Shown: positions 17,691-26,548 of the stretch, piece by piece
Position numbering within the stretch: position 1 is the stretch's first letter
Layout: every line of letters begins with the position of its first letter
NCBI RefSeq assembly: GCF_001005825.1
Contig: NZ_LBHV01000010.1
Location: forward strand, 62,001 to 126,000
Reading direction: 5' to 3'
Origin: Rhizobium sp. LC145
Lineage (GTDB): Bacteria > Pseudomonadota > Alphaproteobacteria > Rhizobiales > Rhizobiaceae
Length of the DNA stretch: 64,000 bases
Made by a program: the position numbers and the translations under genes
The notes under the pieces: model-generated
Told to the model about the DNA's origin: nothing
Databases searched by the model: none
The model's input: only the letters and a program-made list of their open reading frames with translations

Positions 17691-19625
17691 ATGCAAAGCC
17701 GCTATTTCGATGCTTACGAAGGCTGGAAGGCCGATCCGGAGCGGTTTTGGGAGAAAGCCGCCGAAGCGATCGACTGGTTCAGGCCGCCGGCGAAGATCTT
17801 CGACAGGGATCAGGGCGTCTATGGCCGCTGGTTCACCGGCGGAGAGACGAACACCTGCTACAACTGCCTCGATCGCCATGTTGCCGCCGGGCGTGGAGAG
17901 CGGCGCGCTTTCATCTATGACAGCGCGATGACGGGCAAGCAGAAGAGCTTCACCTATCGCGAGGTCCTTACCGAGGTGAAAGCCATCGCGGCGGTATTGC
18001 GCGATCTCGGTATCGGCAAGGGCGACCGGGTGGTCATCTACATGCCGATGGTGCCGGAAGCGGTGTTTTCCATGCTCGCCTGCGCGCGGCTCGGAGCCAT
18101 CCACTCCGTCGTTTTCGGCGGGTTTGCGGCGCAGGAGCTCGCAGCGCGCCTCAATGATTCGGAGGCGAAACTGGTGATCAGCGCCAGTTGCGGACTGGAG
18201 CCCGGTCGAGTGATTGCTTACAAGCCGCTGCTGGATCAGGCGATCGAACTTGCGCGTGTGAAGCCCGCGCACTGCCTCGTTCTGCAGAGAGAGGAGCTTC
18301 AGGCGGAACTGCTGCCCGGACGGGACCTCGATTTTGCCGATGCCGTAGCGGCCGAAAGGGCCAAGGGCACCGATGTGGAATGCACGCCCGTGCTGGCCAC
18401 CGACCCGCTTTACGTGCTCTACACATCCGGCACGACCGGCCAGCCGAAGGGCGTGGTGCGCGACAATGGCGGGCACATGGTGGCGCTTCACTGGAGCATG
18501 GAGAACGTCTTCGGCGTGAAGCCCGGCGAGGTCTTCTGGGCCGCTTCAGACATCGGCTGGGTGGTAGGCCATTCCTATATCGTCTACGGGCCGCTGCTTG
18601 CCGGCAATACCAGCGTGATCTTCGAAGGCAAGCCGGTGGGCACGCCGGATGCCGGAACCTATTGGCGGGTCATCAGCGATCACGACGTGAAGGTGATGTT
18701 CACCGCGCCGACCGCCTTCCGGGCGATCCGGCGCGACGATCCAGCCGGGGAACTGGTCTCCAAATACGATCTTTCGGGTTTCAGAGCCCTGTTTCTGGCG
18801 GGAGAGCGGGCCGATACGGAAACGCTGAAATGGGCCGAGGAGAGGCTGAAGGTTCCGGTGATCGACCATTGGTGGCAGACCGAAACCGGATGGCCGGTCG
18901 TCGCCAATCCGGTGGGGCTCGGGCTGATGCCGCTCAAATACGGTTCGCCGACGCGTCCCCTGCCCGGCTATGCGCTCGAGGTGCTGGACGATGACGGCAA
19001 GCCGCTGCCGGCAGGCACGCTCGGCAATATCGTCATCCGGCTGCCGCTGCCGCCCGGTTGCCTCGTCAGCTTCTGGAATGCGGACCAGCGGTTCCGCGAA
19101 ACCTGCCTTGCGGAATTCCCGGGCTACTACAAGACCGCCGATGCCGGGCTGATCGACGAGGATGGCTATCTTTTCGTGATGGCGCGCACCGACGACATCA
19201 TCAACTGTGCGGGCCACCGGCTTTCCACGGGTGCCATGGAAGAGGTCTGCGCCAAGCATCCGGACGTGGCCGAATGCGCGGTCATCGGCGTCAGGGACGA
19301 GGTGAAGGGGCAGATCCCCTGCGGCTTCCTCGTTCTCAAAAACAGGGTTTCACGGGAAACATCGGCGATCGCCAGGGAAGTGGCCGACCTGGTGCGCAAT
19401 GAGATCGGCCCGGTGGCCGCCTTCAAAACCGTGATGGTGGTGCCGAAGCTTCCGAAGACACGATCGGGAAAGATCCTGCGGGGCACGATGCAGAAGATCG
19501 CCGATGAGATGCCCTGGACGATGCCGGCGACCATCGAGGATGCGGCGGTTCTCGACGAGATCACAGCCGTTCTCAAGGCGAACGGCTACGCCCAAGGCGG
19601 CGGTGGTTTCAGGCAAAGCGCCTGA
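17691..19625 (+). CDS. prpE: Propionyl-CoA synthetase (propionate-CoA ligase)
   Basis: ANL-superfamily enzyme activating propionate, and possibly other short acids, to the CoA thioester through an acyl-adenylate. The 644-residue protein has the P-loop-like YTSGTTGQPKG motif near residue 245, the adenylate-binding DHWWQTETGWP, and the C-terminal KTRSGKILRG lysine region. Its N-terminus (YFDAYEGWKADPERFWEKAA) resembles PrpE/ACSS3 rather than Acs. The ATG at 17691 has GGAGG 5 nt upstream; a GTG two codons earlier is too close to it. A degenerate parS-like site encodes VSRET near residue 555. Confidence 0.85.
   Translation: MQSRYFDAYEGWKADPERFWEKAAEAIDWFRPPAKIFDRDQGVYGRWFTGGETNTCYNCLDRHVAAGRGERRAFIYDSAMTGKQKSFTYREVLTEVKAIAAVLRDLGIGKGDRVVIYMPMVPEAVFSMLACARLGAIHSVVFGGFAAQELAARLNDSEAKLVISASCGLEPGRVIAYKPLLDQAIELARVKPAHCLVLQREELQAELLPGRDLDFADAVAAERAKGTDVECTPVLATDPLYVLYTSGTTGQPKGVVRDNGGHMVALHWSMENVFGVKPGEVFWAASDIGWVVGHSYIVYGPLLAGNTSVIFEGKPVGTPDAGTYWRVISDHDVKVMFTAPTAFRAIRRDDPAGELVSKYDLSGFRALFLAGERADTETLKWAEERLKVPVIDHWWQTETGWPVVANPVGLGLMPLKYGSPTRPLPGYALEVLDDDGKPLPAGTLGNIVIRLPLPPGCLVSFWNADQRFRETCLAEFPGYYKTADAGLIDEDGYLFVMARTDDIINCAGHRLSTGAMEEVCAKHPDVAECAVIGVRDEVKGQIPCGFLVLKNRVSRETSAIAREVADLVRNEIGPVAAFKTVMVVPKLPKTRSGKILRGTMQKIADEMPWTMPATIEDAAVLDEITAVLKANGYAQGGGGFRQSA
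19346..19361. promoter_or_regulatory. Degenerate parS-like site inside prpE
   Basis: GGTTTCACGGGAAACA differs from the parS 14-nt palindrome at one central base (CACGGG for CACGTG). It encodes VSRET, as in rsmG. It may be a decayed or weak ParB site, or chance; the centre is important for ParB binding. Confidence 0.35.
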
Positions 19626-19632
19626 AAAACAA

Positions 19633-19659
19633 AAGGCCCCGGAAGCGATCCGGGGCCTT
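19633..19659 (-). terminator. Bidirectional hairpin between prpE and trcR
   Basis: Perfect 11-bp stem AAGGCCCCGGA / TCCGGGGCCTT with a 5-nt loop, 7 nt after the prpE stop. On the minus strand it is followed by a T-rich run (complement of AAAAACAAAA), so it is a good terminator for trcR; on the plus strand the T-run is absent. Confidence 0.8.
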
Positions 19660-19685
19660 GAACAGGCAAGAGGAGGCGGCCCTTC

Positions 19686-20393
19686 TCAGAAGTTTTCGTC
19701 CTCGTCCTCTTCGGGACGGTTGGACTTCAGCGAGCTGAGCTTTGCGAAGACCGCATCCGCATCGATTTCCTTTTCTTCCTCGCGCTCGCCGCGATAACCG
19801 AAATCGAGGTTCTCGGTTTCCGCCGCCGGCTGCAGCGAAGCGCCGAGCTCGGCCGCGCTTGGCAGCGGACGGCCCTTGGAGGCCTTTTCCACCTCGAGAT
19901 CGAGATCGATCTGGCTGCAGAGGCCAAGCGTTACAGGGTCCATCGGCGTCAGGTTGGCGGAGTTCCAGTGGGTCCGTTCGCGAATCTGCTCGATCGTCGA
20001 CTTGGTGGTGCCGACGAGGCGGGAAATCTGCGCATCCTTGAGTTCAGGATGATTGCGCACCAGCCAGAGGATGGCGTTGGGGCGATCCTGGCGCTTGGAA
20101 ACCGGGGTATAGCGCGGGCCGCGGCGCTTCGATTCCGGCACACGAACCTTCGGCTCGGAGATCTTCAGCTTGTAGTTCACATCCGCCTCGCCGCGGGCGA
20201 TCTCGTCACGGGAAAGCTGGCCGGTGGCTATGGGGTCGAGGCCCTTGATGCCCTGCGCCGCTTCGCCATCGGCAATCGCCTTCACCTCGAGCGGGTGCAG
20301 CTTGCAGAACTGGGCGATCTGGTCGAAGGAAAGGGCCGTGTTATCGACCAGCCAGACGGCCGTTGCCTTCGGCATGAGCAGTTGTTGAGCCAT
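19686..20393 (-). CDS. trcR: Cell-cycle transcriptional regulator TrcR (DUF1013)
   Basis: Alphaproteobacteria-restricted regulator associated with cell-cycle transcription. The 235-residue protein begins MAQQLLMPKATAVWLVDNTA, the conserved DUF1013 start, and contains a helix-turn-helix-like segment (AQISRLVGTTKSTIEQIRER) near residues 120-140. It ends in an acidic tail (EEDEDENF). It is followed by a strong terminator and is divergent from acs across 343 nt. The name follows the family annotation; target genes cannot be read here. Confidence 0.88.
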   Translation of the reverse strand: MAQQLLMPKATAVWLVDNTALSFDQIAQFCKLHPLEVKAIADGEAAQGIKGLDPIATGQLSRDEIARGEADVNYKLKISEPKVRVPESKRRGPRYTPVSKRQDRPNAILWLVRNHPELKDAQISRLVGTTKSTIEQIRERTHWNSANLTPMDPVTLGLCSQIDLDLEVEKASKGRPLPSAAELGASLQPAAETENLDFGYRGEREEEKEIDADAVFAKLSSLKSNRPEEDEDENF

Positions 20394-20736
20394 GGATATA
20401 GTTCCTCTGTCCGTCCGCGCCGGTGTCGCGGGCCGTGGGTATCAACCACAATTTCCGGGAATTAATGGCGCCTCTATAACCGGATTGAGACAGAATTGCA
20501 AATGTTTGAAACAGGCTTCGGCCCCTGGGACGCATCACCTCCAGAGAAAAATGAGGCGAGGCCTCAAGCCGTTGTTTTGACGCATGCCGCGGCCGGAAAA
20601 ACAGGCTCTCACGTTTCCGCGACCTGCCTTCATGGACCATTTGTCTAATTGCCGCTCTTGCTTCACCTGTTATGAATGCCTCACATATCGCTGACGGTTC
20701 GGTGCATCGTCGTCGATGACAAGCAGGGAGGAATTC
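20394..20736. other. Intergenic region between trcR and acs
   Basis: This 343-nt divergent gap must carry the trcR and acs promoters. A weak candidate acs promoter reads TTGCCG (20649-20654), 16 nt, TATGAA (20671-20676). A strong GGGAGGA ribosome site precedes acs. I see no RNA gene, riboswitch or repeat. Confidence 0.4.
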
Positions 20737-22689
20737 ATGTCCGAAAAAGTCTATCCGGTTCTCAAGTCCGCAAAGGCAAAGGCTCTCATCGACAAGGCCA
20801 AATATGAGAAGTGGTACGAGGACAGCATTGAGAATCCGGACAAGTTCTGGGGCAAGCACGGCAAGCGCATCGACTGGTTCAAGCCCTATACCAAGGTCAA
20901 GAACACCTCGTTCAAGGGCAAGGTCTCGATCAAGTGGTTCGAGGACGGACAGACCAATGTTTCCTACAACTGCATCGACCGGCATTTGAAGAAGCACGGG
21001 GAACGCACTGCCATCATCTGGGAGGGCGACAATCCCTATATCGACAAGAAGATCACCTATAACGAGCTCTACGAGGCGGTCTGCCGGCTGGCCAACGTGT
21101 TGAAAAAGCACGGCGTCAAGAAGGGCGACCGCGTTACCATCTATATGCCGATGGTCCCGGAAGCGACCTATGCGATGCTCGCCTGCGCACGCATCGGCGC
21201 GGTGCATTCGGTGGTATTCGGCGGCTTTTCCCCGGATGCATTGGCTGGCCGCATCGTCGACTGCCAGTCGACCTTCGTGATCACCTGCGACGAGGGTGTT
21301 CGCGGCGGCAAGCCGATACCGCTCAAGGAGAATACGGACAAGGCCATCGAGATTGCGGCGCGCCAGAACGTGACGGTCGACAAGGTGCTCGTCGTGCGGC
21401 GCACCGGCGGCAAGACCGGTTGGACGTCCGGCCGCGACCTCTGGTACCATCAGGAAACCGCCGGCGCGAAGGCGCATTGCGAGCCGGTGAAGATGAAGGC
21501 GGAAGATCCGCTTTTCATCCTCTATACCTCGGGTTCCACCGGCAAGCCGAAAGGCGTTCTGCACACCACGGGCGGCTATCTCGTCTATGCCGCGATGACC
21601 CACGAATATGTCTTCGACTATCAGGATGGCGACATCTACTGGTGCACGGCGGATGTCGGCTGGGTAACCGGCCATTCCTATATCGTCTACGGACCGCTGG
21701 CGAACTGCGCCACCACGCTGATGTTCGAAGGCGTGCCGAACTTCCCCGACCAGGGGCGCTTCTGGGAGGTCGTGGACAAGCACAAGGTCAACATCTTTTA
21801 TACCGCGCCGACCGCGATCCGCGCGCTGATGGGCGCCGGCGACGAGTTCGTCAAGCGCTCCTCCCGCAAAAGCCTGCGTCTGCTCGGCACGGTCGGCGAA
21901 CCGATCAATCCGGAAGCCTGGGAATGGTATTATCACGTGGTGGGCGACGGCCGTTCTCCGATCGTGGACACCTGGTGGCAGACGGAAACGGGCGGCCATA
22001 TGATCACCCCGCTGCCGGGTGTCACCGATCTGAAGCCCGGTTCGGCGACGAAGCCCTTCTTCGGGGTGAAGCCGGAACTCGTCGACAATGAAGGCAAGGT
22101 GCTGGAGGGGCCGGCGGACGGCAATCTCTGCATCGCCGATAGCTGGCCCGGCCAGATGCGCACCGTCTATGGCGACCACGAGCGTTTCGTGGAGACCTAT
22201 TTCTCCACCTATAAGGGGAAATATTTTACCGGCGACGGCTGCCGGCGCGACGAGGACGGCTATTACTGGATCACCGGCCGCGTCGACGACGTGCTGAACG
22301 TCTCCGGCCACCGCCTCGGAACCGCGGAAGTGGAATCGGCGCTCGTCTCCCACGAGCTCGTCTCGGAAGCGGCTGTCGTGGGCTATCCGCACAATATCAA
22401 GGGCCAGGGCATCTACTGCTATGTGACGCTGATGGCGGGACAGGAAGGCAATGACGAGCTTCGCCAGGAACTGGTGAAGCATGTACGCCAGGAAATCGGT
22501 CCGATCGCCACACCCGACAAGATCCAGTTTTCGCCGGGCCTGCCGAAGACCCGTTCGGGCAAGATCATGCGCCGTATCCTGCGAAAGATCGCCGAGGACG
22601 ACTTCGGTTCGCTCGGCGATACTTCCACACTCGCCGATCCCGGCGTGGTGGAGGATCTCATCGCCAACCGGCAGAACAAAGCGGGCTGA
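20737..22689 (+). CDS. acs: Acetyl-CoA synthetase
   Basis: AMP-forming acetate:CoA ligase feeding acetate into central metabolism. The 650-residue length is that of Acs (about 650). It has YTSGSTGKPKG near residue 265, the adenylate motif DTWWQTETGGH, GDGCRRDEDGYYWITGRVDDV, and the acetylation-sensitive lysine motif KTRSGKIMRR near the C-terminus. The start ATG 20737 follows GGGAGGA. It diverges from trcR and converges with a small NTF2-like gene. The lysine motif makes post-translational control by acetylation likely. Confidence 0.97.
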   Translation: MSEKVYPVLKSAKAKALIDKAKYEKWYEDSIENPDKFWGKHGKRIDWFKPYTKVKNTSFKGKVSIKWFEDGQTNVSYNCIDRHLKKHGERTAIIWEGDNPYIDKKITYNELYEAVCRLANVLKKHGVKKGDRVTIYMPMVPEATYAMLACARIGAVHSVVFGGFSPDALAGRIVDCQSTFVITCDEGVRGGKPIPLKENTDKAIEIAARQNVTVDKVLVVRRTGGKTGWTSGRDLWYHQETAGAKAHCEPVKMKAEDPLFILYTSGSTGKPKGVLHTTGGYLVYAAMTHEYVFDYQDGDIYWCTADVGWVTGHSYIVYGPLANCATTLMFEGVPNFPDQGRFWEVVDKHKVNIFYTAPTAIRALMGAGDEFVKRSSRKSLRLLGTVGEPINPEAWEWYYHVVGDGRSPIVDTWWQTETGGHMITPLPGVTDLKPGSATKPFFGVKPELVDNEGKVLEGPADGNLCIADSWPGQMRTVYGDHERFVETYFSTYKGKYFTGDGCRRDEDGYYWITGRVDDVLNVSGHRLGTAEVESALVSHELVSEAAVVGYPHNIKGQGIYCYVTLMAGQEGNDELRQELVKHVRQEIGPIATPDKIQFSPGLPKTRSGKIMRRILRKIAEDDFGSLGDTSTLADPGVVEDLIANRQNKAG

Positions 22690-22725
22690 ATTCGCGCGTC
22701 TTGCCGTTTCTCACGGAGCGGTAAA

Positions 22726-23070
22726 TCAGGCGATCGGCGTCTGCTGGTGCTGGATGATCCGCCACTCGCCCGCGTGGCGGACATAGGTGGAGCTGCAGAA
22801 GGCCCAATAGGCGGGAGAACCCTGCCTGCGGCCTTCCGCCCTGTAGGCAAGAATCACGGTCTCGCCGTTGGCTTCCAGGCTGGATTGCTCGTCCAGCTTT
22901 ACGCTCAGCCATCGAGGCGCCCCGTCGATACCGTTCAGGACGGCTTCCGCGCCCATGATCCCCGCGGGAGCCGGAAACACCATGATGCAATTCGGATGAA
23001 GCAGCTTCTCATAGGCCGGGGTGCCCTCCACCCATAGGCTTTGCTCAAATTTCCAGAAATCCTCGGCCAT
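22726..23070 (-). CDS. Small NTF2/SnoaL-like protein of unknown function
   Basis: The 114-residue product resembles the NTF2/SnoaL or DUF4440-like cone-fold proteins: an N-terminal helix (EDFWKFEQSLW), the segment YEKLLHPNCIMVFPAP, and a C-terminal beta stretch ending in GEWRIIQHQQTPI, typical of this fold. No enzyme function can be assigned. The ATG at 23070 follows GGAGGA, so longer open-frame starts upstream are unlikely. It is convergent with acs and 31 nt downstream of the thermonuclease-like gene. Confidence 0.78.
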   Translation of the reverse strand: MAEDFWKFEQSLWVEGTPAYEKLLHPNCIMVFPAPAGIMGAEAVLNGIDGAPRWLSVKLDEQSSLEANGETVILAYRAEGRRQGSPAYWAFCSSTYVRHAGEWRIIQHQQTPIA

Positions 23071-23101
23071 CGTTCCTCCAAAGGGCGTGGATCGAACAAG
23101 A

Positions 23102-23563
23102 TCAATGATCGCCAAGGCTGGCGGTTCCGCAAACCTCGCGCGGCTTGCGGCCGCCGTCATAGCCGGTGACGAGACCGGCAAGCAGCAGGCGGTCGGCGGC
23201 GTTCACGCCGTCGGGGAGCATCACGTCCGCGACGATGCGGCCGAAATATTTATCGCCGGCGATGCGGGTGAGCTGAATTTTGCGTGAGCCTGAGGTGAGA
23301 GCCTCCAGTGCCTGACGGGCATTCAGCCCGGCATGGCGTATCGCCAGGCATTTCGAGCGGAGTTCCGGCGCATCGATGCCGCGAATGCGGACATAGACCT
23401 CGATCTTCTGCTGCGGCCATGGCTCTGCTTCGACAAGCAGGGTGTCGCCATCGATGACGCGGAGAATATGTGCCGCAACCGGTCCGGAAATCTCTTCGCG
23501 CGCGGCCGCCCCGGTGATCAGGGTCAGGAAAAGGCCGGCAAGAATCGGAAGCGACTTGACCAT
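23102..23563 (-). CDS. Exported thermonuclease-like protein (SNase fold)
   Basis: The protein has an N-terminal signal peptide (MVKSLPILAGLFLTLITGAAA) and then staphylococcal-nuclease-like motifs: RVIDGDTLLVE (metal-binding aspartate) and VRIRGIDAPE. The 153-residue length fits single-domain periplasmic SNase homologues. The catalytic Arg/Glu pair is only partly recognisable, so nuclease activity is not certain. An ATG seven codons upstream is an alternative start; neither has a clear ribosome site. It is upstream of, and co-directional with, the NTF2-like gene. Confidence 0.82.
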   Translation of the reverse strand: MVKSLPILAGLFLTLITGAAAREEISGPVAAHILRVIDGDTLLVEAEPWPQQKIEVYVRIRGIDAPELRSKCLAIRHAGLNARQALEALTSGSRKIQLTRIAGDKYFGRIVADVMLPDGVNAADRLLLAGLVTGYDGGRKPREVCGTASLGDH

Positions 23564-23764
23564 GAAAGGAATAAATTCCGACATGTGGCGTAAGTCAATA
23601 GGAATATTTACTTACGTTTCTGCCGTATCGTCACGGAAAACGGAAAACTTTCCTGCCGCTGCTTCAAAACATGTGCGCGAGCAAACATGCCGGGTTTGCG
23701 GCAAGCATGCCTGGAAGCAAAAGGTTTAAAGGCGAAGAGTGAAGCTGAAGGATCGCGGCACGTT

Positions 23765-23983
23765 CTAGAAATCGATGGCGCGGCCGTTGATTTCCCAATC
23801 GCCGAAACGCGCGGGATCGGCTCCACCGCGGCCGCCGAACTCCGGCGGCATCTTCGCGTGCATTTCACGCCGCCGCCGCTCTTCGGCCTCGTTCAGCGCG
23901 CGTTGCGCGGCGGGTGAAAGCGACTTTTTCGGCGCTGCGCCTTCCACCGTTGCTTCTATATTGTCGTTATCGGCATTCTGCAT
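23765..23983 (-). CDS. Succinate dehydrogenase assembly factor 4-like protein (DUF1674)
   Basis: The 72-residue protein ends in the DUF1674/SDHAF4 signature GGRGGADPARFGDWEINGRAIDF-like block, starting at about residue 50, with a preceding charged helix (LNEAEERRRREMHAKMP). In eukaryotes the family helps flavinate or protect SdhA; in alphaproteobacteria it is a common small gene near htpX. I chose the start at MQNADNDN because the open extension upstream runs into the htpX promoter region. It is divergent from htpX. Confidence 0.85.
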   Translation of the reverse strand: MQNADNDNIEATVEGAAPKKSLSPAAQRALNEAEERRRREMHAKMPPEFGGRGGADPARFGDWEINGRAIDF

Positions 23984-24090
23984 AGGTTGTGCTCCGCGGT
24001 TCGAATATTGAAAAATACCGCTGAATGACCACATCATAAGTCGTTCGCCGCCAGGAAGAAAGGCGGTGTCGGTTTTCGGGAGATATGACG

Positions 24091-25053
24091 ATGAACGTGA
24101 TGCGCACCGCCATGCTTCTGGCCTTCATGACCGCCTTGTTCATGGGCGTCGGATTTCTGATCGGCGGCCGGGGCGGGATGATGATCGCGTTGATCATGGC
24201 CGCGGCCATGAACCTCTTCTCCTACTGGAATTCCGACAAGATGGTGCTGCGGGCCTATGGCGCCCATGAAGTAGACGAGCGCAATGCGCCGGAACTCCAT
24301 CAGATGATCCGGGATCTTTCGGCCAATGCCGGCCTGCCGATGCCGAAAGTCTATGTCTACGACAATCCGCAGCCGAACGCTTTCGCAACCGGCCGCAACC
24401 CGCAGAACTCCGCCGTTGCAGCCTCCACCGGTCTTCTGGAACGGCTGACGCATGAGGAAGTGGCGGGTGTGATGGCGCATGAGCTTGCGCATATCCAGAA
24501 CCGCGACACGCTCACCATGACGGTTACAGCCACCCTTGCCGGCGCGATTTCCATGCTCGGCAACTTCGCCTTCTTCTTTGGCGGCAACCGGGAGAACAGC
24601 AATCCGCTCGGCTTCATCGGCGTGCTGCTCGCGATGATCGTCGCTCCGCTCGCTGCCATGGTGGTGCAGATGGCGATCAGCCGCACGCGCGAATATTCCG
24701 CCGACCGGCGCGGCGCGGAAATCTGCGGCAACCCGCTCTGGCTTGCCTCCGCGCTCGGCAAGATCGCCGGCGCCGCGCATGCGATCCCGAACTACGATGC
24801 CGAGCGCAACCCGGCAACCGCGCATGTGTTCATCATCAATCCGCTTTCCGGCGAGCGCATGGACAACCTGTTCTCGACCCACCCGAACACCGAAAACCGC
24901 ATCGCCGCGCTCCAGCAGATGGCGGGCGAATTCGGGACCGGAGCCTCGACGGGGTCACTCGGGGCTGATAGACCGACCCGTACTTCGCGGTCGGTGCCGA
25001 ATGCCGGCTGGGGCCGCGGTCCTTCCGAACCGCCCAAAGGCCCCTGGTCCTGA
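24091..25053 (+). CDS. htpX: Membrane zinc metalloprotease HtpX
   Basis: M48-family inner-membrane protease involved in membrane-protein quality control. The 320-residue protein has two N-terminal membrane segments, the HELAH zinc motif at residues 130-134, two more hydrophobic segments, and the third-ligand region REYSADRRGAE. The C-terminal tail is rich in Gly, Ser, Pro and Arg, common in rhizobial HtpX. ATG 24091 is 8 nt from GGGAG; the ATG two codons earlier is only 2 nt from it. It is followed after 11 nt by rsmB. Confidence 0.95.
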   Translation: MNVMRTAMLLAFMTALFMGVGFLIGGRGGMMIALIMAAAMNLFSYWNSDKMVLRAYGAHEVDERNAPELHQMIRDLSANAGLPMPKVYVYDNPQPNAFATGRNPQNSAVAASTGLLERLTHEEVAGVMAHELAHIQNRDTLTMTVTATLAGAISMLGNFAFFFGGNRENSNPLGFIGVLLAMIVAPLAAMVVQMAISRTREYSADRRGAEICGNPLWLASALGKIAGAAHAIPNYDAERNPATAHVFIINPLSGERMDNLFSTHPNTENRIAALQQMAGEFGTGASTGSLGADRPTRTSRSVPNAGWGRGPSEPPKGPWS

Positions 25054-25064
25054 ACGAGAACAAG

Positions 25065-26456
25065 TTGAACGACAGCAAGAAGAAGACTTCCAAGCCGCCG
25101 GTCCATAGCGGGAAACAAGCTTCCGCAAATCACGGTCCCGAGGCCAAGCCGGGTCTTGAGGTCCGAGCCACGGCTGCCAAGCTTCTGGCGGCCGTCGTGG
25201 ATCGAAAGATATCGCTCGACGGTATGCTCGATCCCGCCCACGGCAATCCCGCCTACAAGGCGCTTAGCGAGGCGGACAGGGCGCTGACTCGGGCGATCCT
25301 CACCTCCGCGCTTCGCCATCTGCCGCGTCTCGAAGCGGCGATCAATTCCCTCATCGATACGCCGCTGCCGGAGGGCGCTCGGGCCCTGCATCACGTGCTG
25401 GTCGTCGCGGCGGCGCAGATCCTGCATCTCGACGTTCCTTCGCATGCGGCGGTTGATCTTGCCGTCGAGCAGGCTAATCGCGATCCGCGGAACCGGCGGT
25501 TTGCCAAGCTGGTGAACGCCGTACTGCGGCGGCTTGCGCGCGAGAAGGACGATATCCTAGCACGGACCGCTACGGTCTCCCCCCTGCCCGCCTGGTTCTC
25601 TGAACGGCTCTCGGCGGCCTATGGAAAGGAGCAGGCACACCGGATCGCCGAGGCGCAGCTCGAACCGCCGGCGATCGACCTGACGGTCAAGGCCGATCCG
25701 GAGCGCTGGGCTGCAAGGCTCGGAGGCAAGCTTTTGCCGACCGGCAGCATCCGTCTTCCGTCTTTCGAGGGTTCGGTCACCGCGCTCGAGGGGTTCGAGG
25801 AAGGCGCCTGGTGGGTGCAGGATGTGGCGGCCAGTATTCCGGCGAAACTCTTCGGCGAGCTCAAGGGCAAGCTGATCGCCGATCTATGCGCTGCACCGGG
25901 CGGCAAGACGGCGCAGCTCGCCGCTGCCGGCGCAAAAGTCATCGCCGTCGAACAATCGGCGAACCGGCTGGCGCGACTTGAAGAAAACCTGAAGCGCCTG
26001 AACCTCGATGCGCAGTTCATCGGAGCGGACCTCTTTACTTTCAGGCCGGATGCGCTGCTTGACGGCGTGCTTCTCGACGCGCCCTGCTCTTCCACCGGTA
26101 CGACGCGGCGCCATCCGGACGTGCTGTGGACCAAGGGGCCCCGGGATATAGAAAAGCTCGCCGCGCTGCAGGAGAAGATGCTGCGCCATGCCATCACGCT
26201 GGTGAAATCCGGTGGCCTCGTCGTCTTCTCCAACTGTTCACTCGATCCCTCCGAGGGTGAGGATCTCGTCGCCCGGGTGCTTTCGGATACACCAGCCATC
26301 GAGCGCGTGCCGGTCGATCCCGGCGATTGGGCGGGCCTCGAAACGGCGATCTCGCCGCTCGGGGAGTTCCGCACCACTCCGGCAATGCTTCCGCCGGACG
26401 GGAGCTTCGCCGGAGGCATGGACGGCTTCTTCGCGTCCGTGCTGCGCGTACGGTAA
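25065..26456 (+). CDS. rsmB: 16S rRNA (cytosine-C5) methyltransferase, RsmB/Sun family
   Basis: SAM-dependent methyltransferase of 16S rRNA (C967 in E. coli). The 463-residue protein has an N-terminal NusB-like helical domain (about 30-170) and a Rossmann methyltransferase domain with the SAM motif CAAPGGKTAQLA. Both cysteines of the two-cysteine mechanism are present, in DAPCSSTGTTRRHPD and NCSLDPSEGE. The start appears to be TTG at 25065 with a weak GAG upstream; no ATG precedes the conserved region. Confidence 0.92.
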   Translation: MNDSKKKTSKPPVHSGKQASANHGPEAKPGLEVRATAAKLLAAVVDRKISLDGMLDPAHGNPAYKALSEADRALTRAILTSALRHLPRLEAAINSLIDTPLPEGARALHHVLVVAAAQILHLDVPSHAAVDLAVEQANRDPRNRRFAKLVNAVLRRLAREKDDILARTATVSPLPAWFSERLSAAYGKEQAHRIAEAQLEPPAIDLTVKADPERWAARLGGKLLPTGSIRLPSFEGSVTALEGFEEGAWWVQDVAASIPAKLFGELKGKLIADLCAAPGGKTAQLAAAGAKVIAVEQSANRLARLEENLKRLNLDAQFIGADLFTFRPDALLDGVLLDAPCSSTGTTRRHPDVLWTKGPRDIEKLAALQEKMLRHAITLVKSGGLVVFSNCSLDPSEGEDLVARVLSDTPAIERVPVDPGDWAGLETAISPLGEFRTTPAMLPPDGSFAGGMDGFFASVLRVR

Positions 26457-26458
26457 GA

Positions 26459-26490
26459 TTTTATTCACCATAGAGCCCCATTTTATTCAC
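26459..26490. repeat. Direct repeat TTTTATTCAC x2 between rsmB and the heparinase-like gene
   Basis: TTTTATTCAC occurs at 26459-26468 and again at 26481-26490, 22 bp apart (about two helical turns), in an AT-rich island of an otherwise GC-rich region. It begins 3 nt after the rsmB stop. It may be a regulator-binding pair or promoter element for the downstream gene; no known motif is matched. Confidence 0.45.
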
Positions 26491-26548
26491 AGAGTCTAAA
26501 AGGTGCGTCGTCCCATGGGCGGCCGTAAATCCTGCGGAGTGTTTCAGT

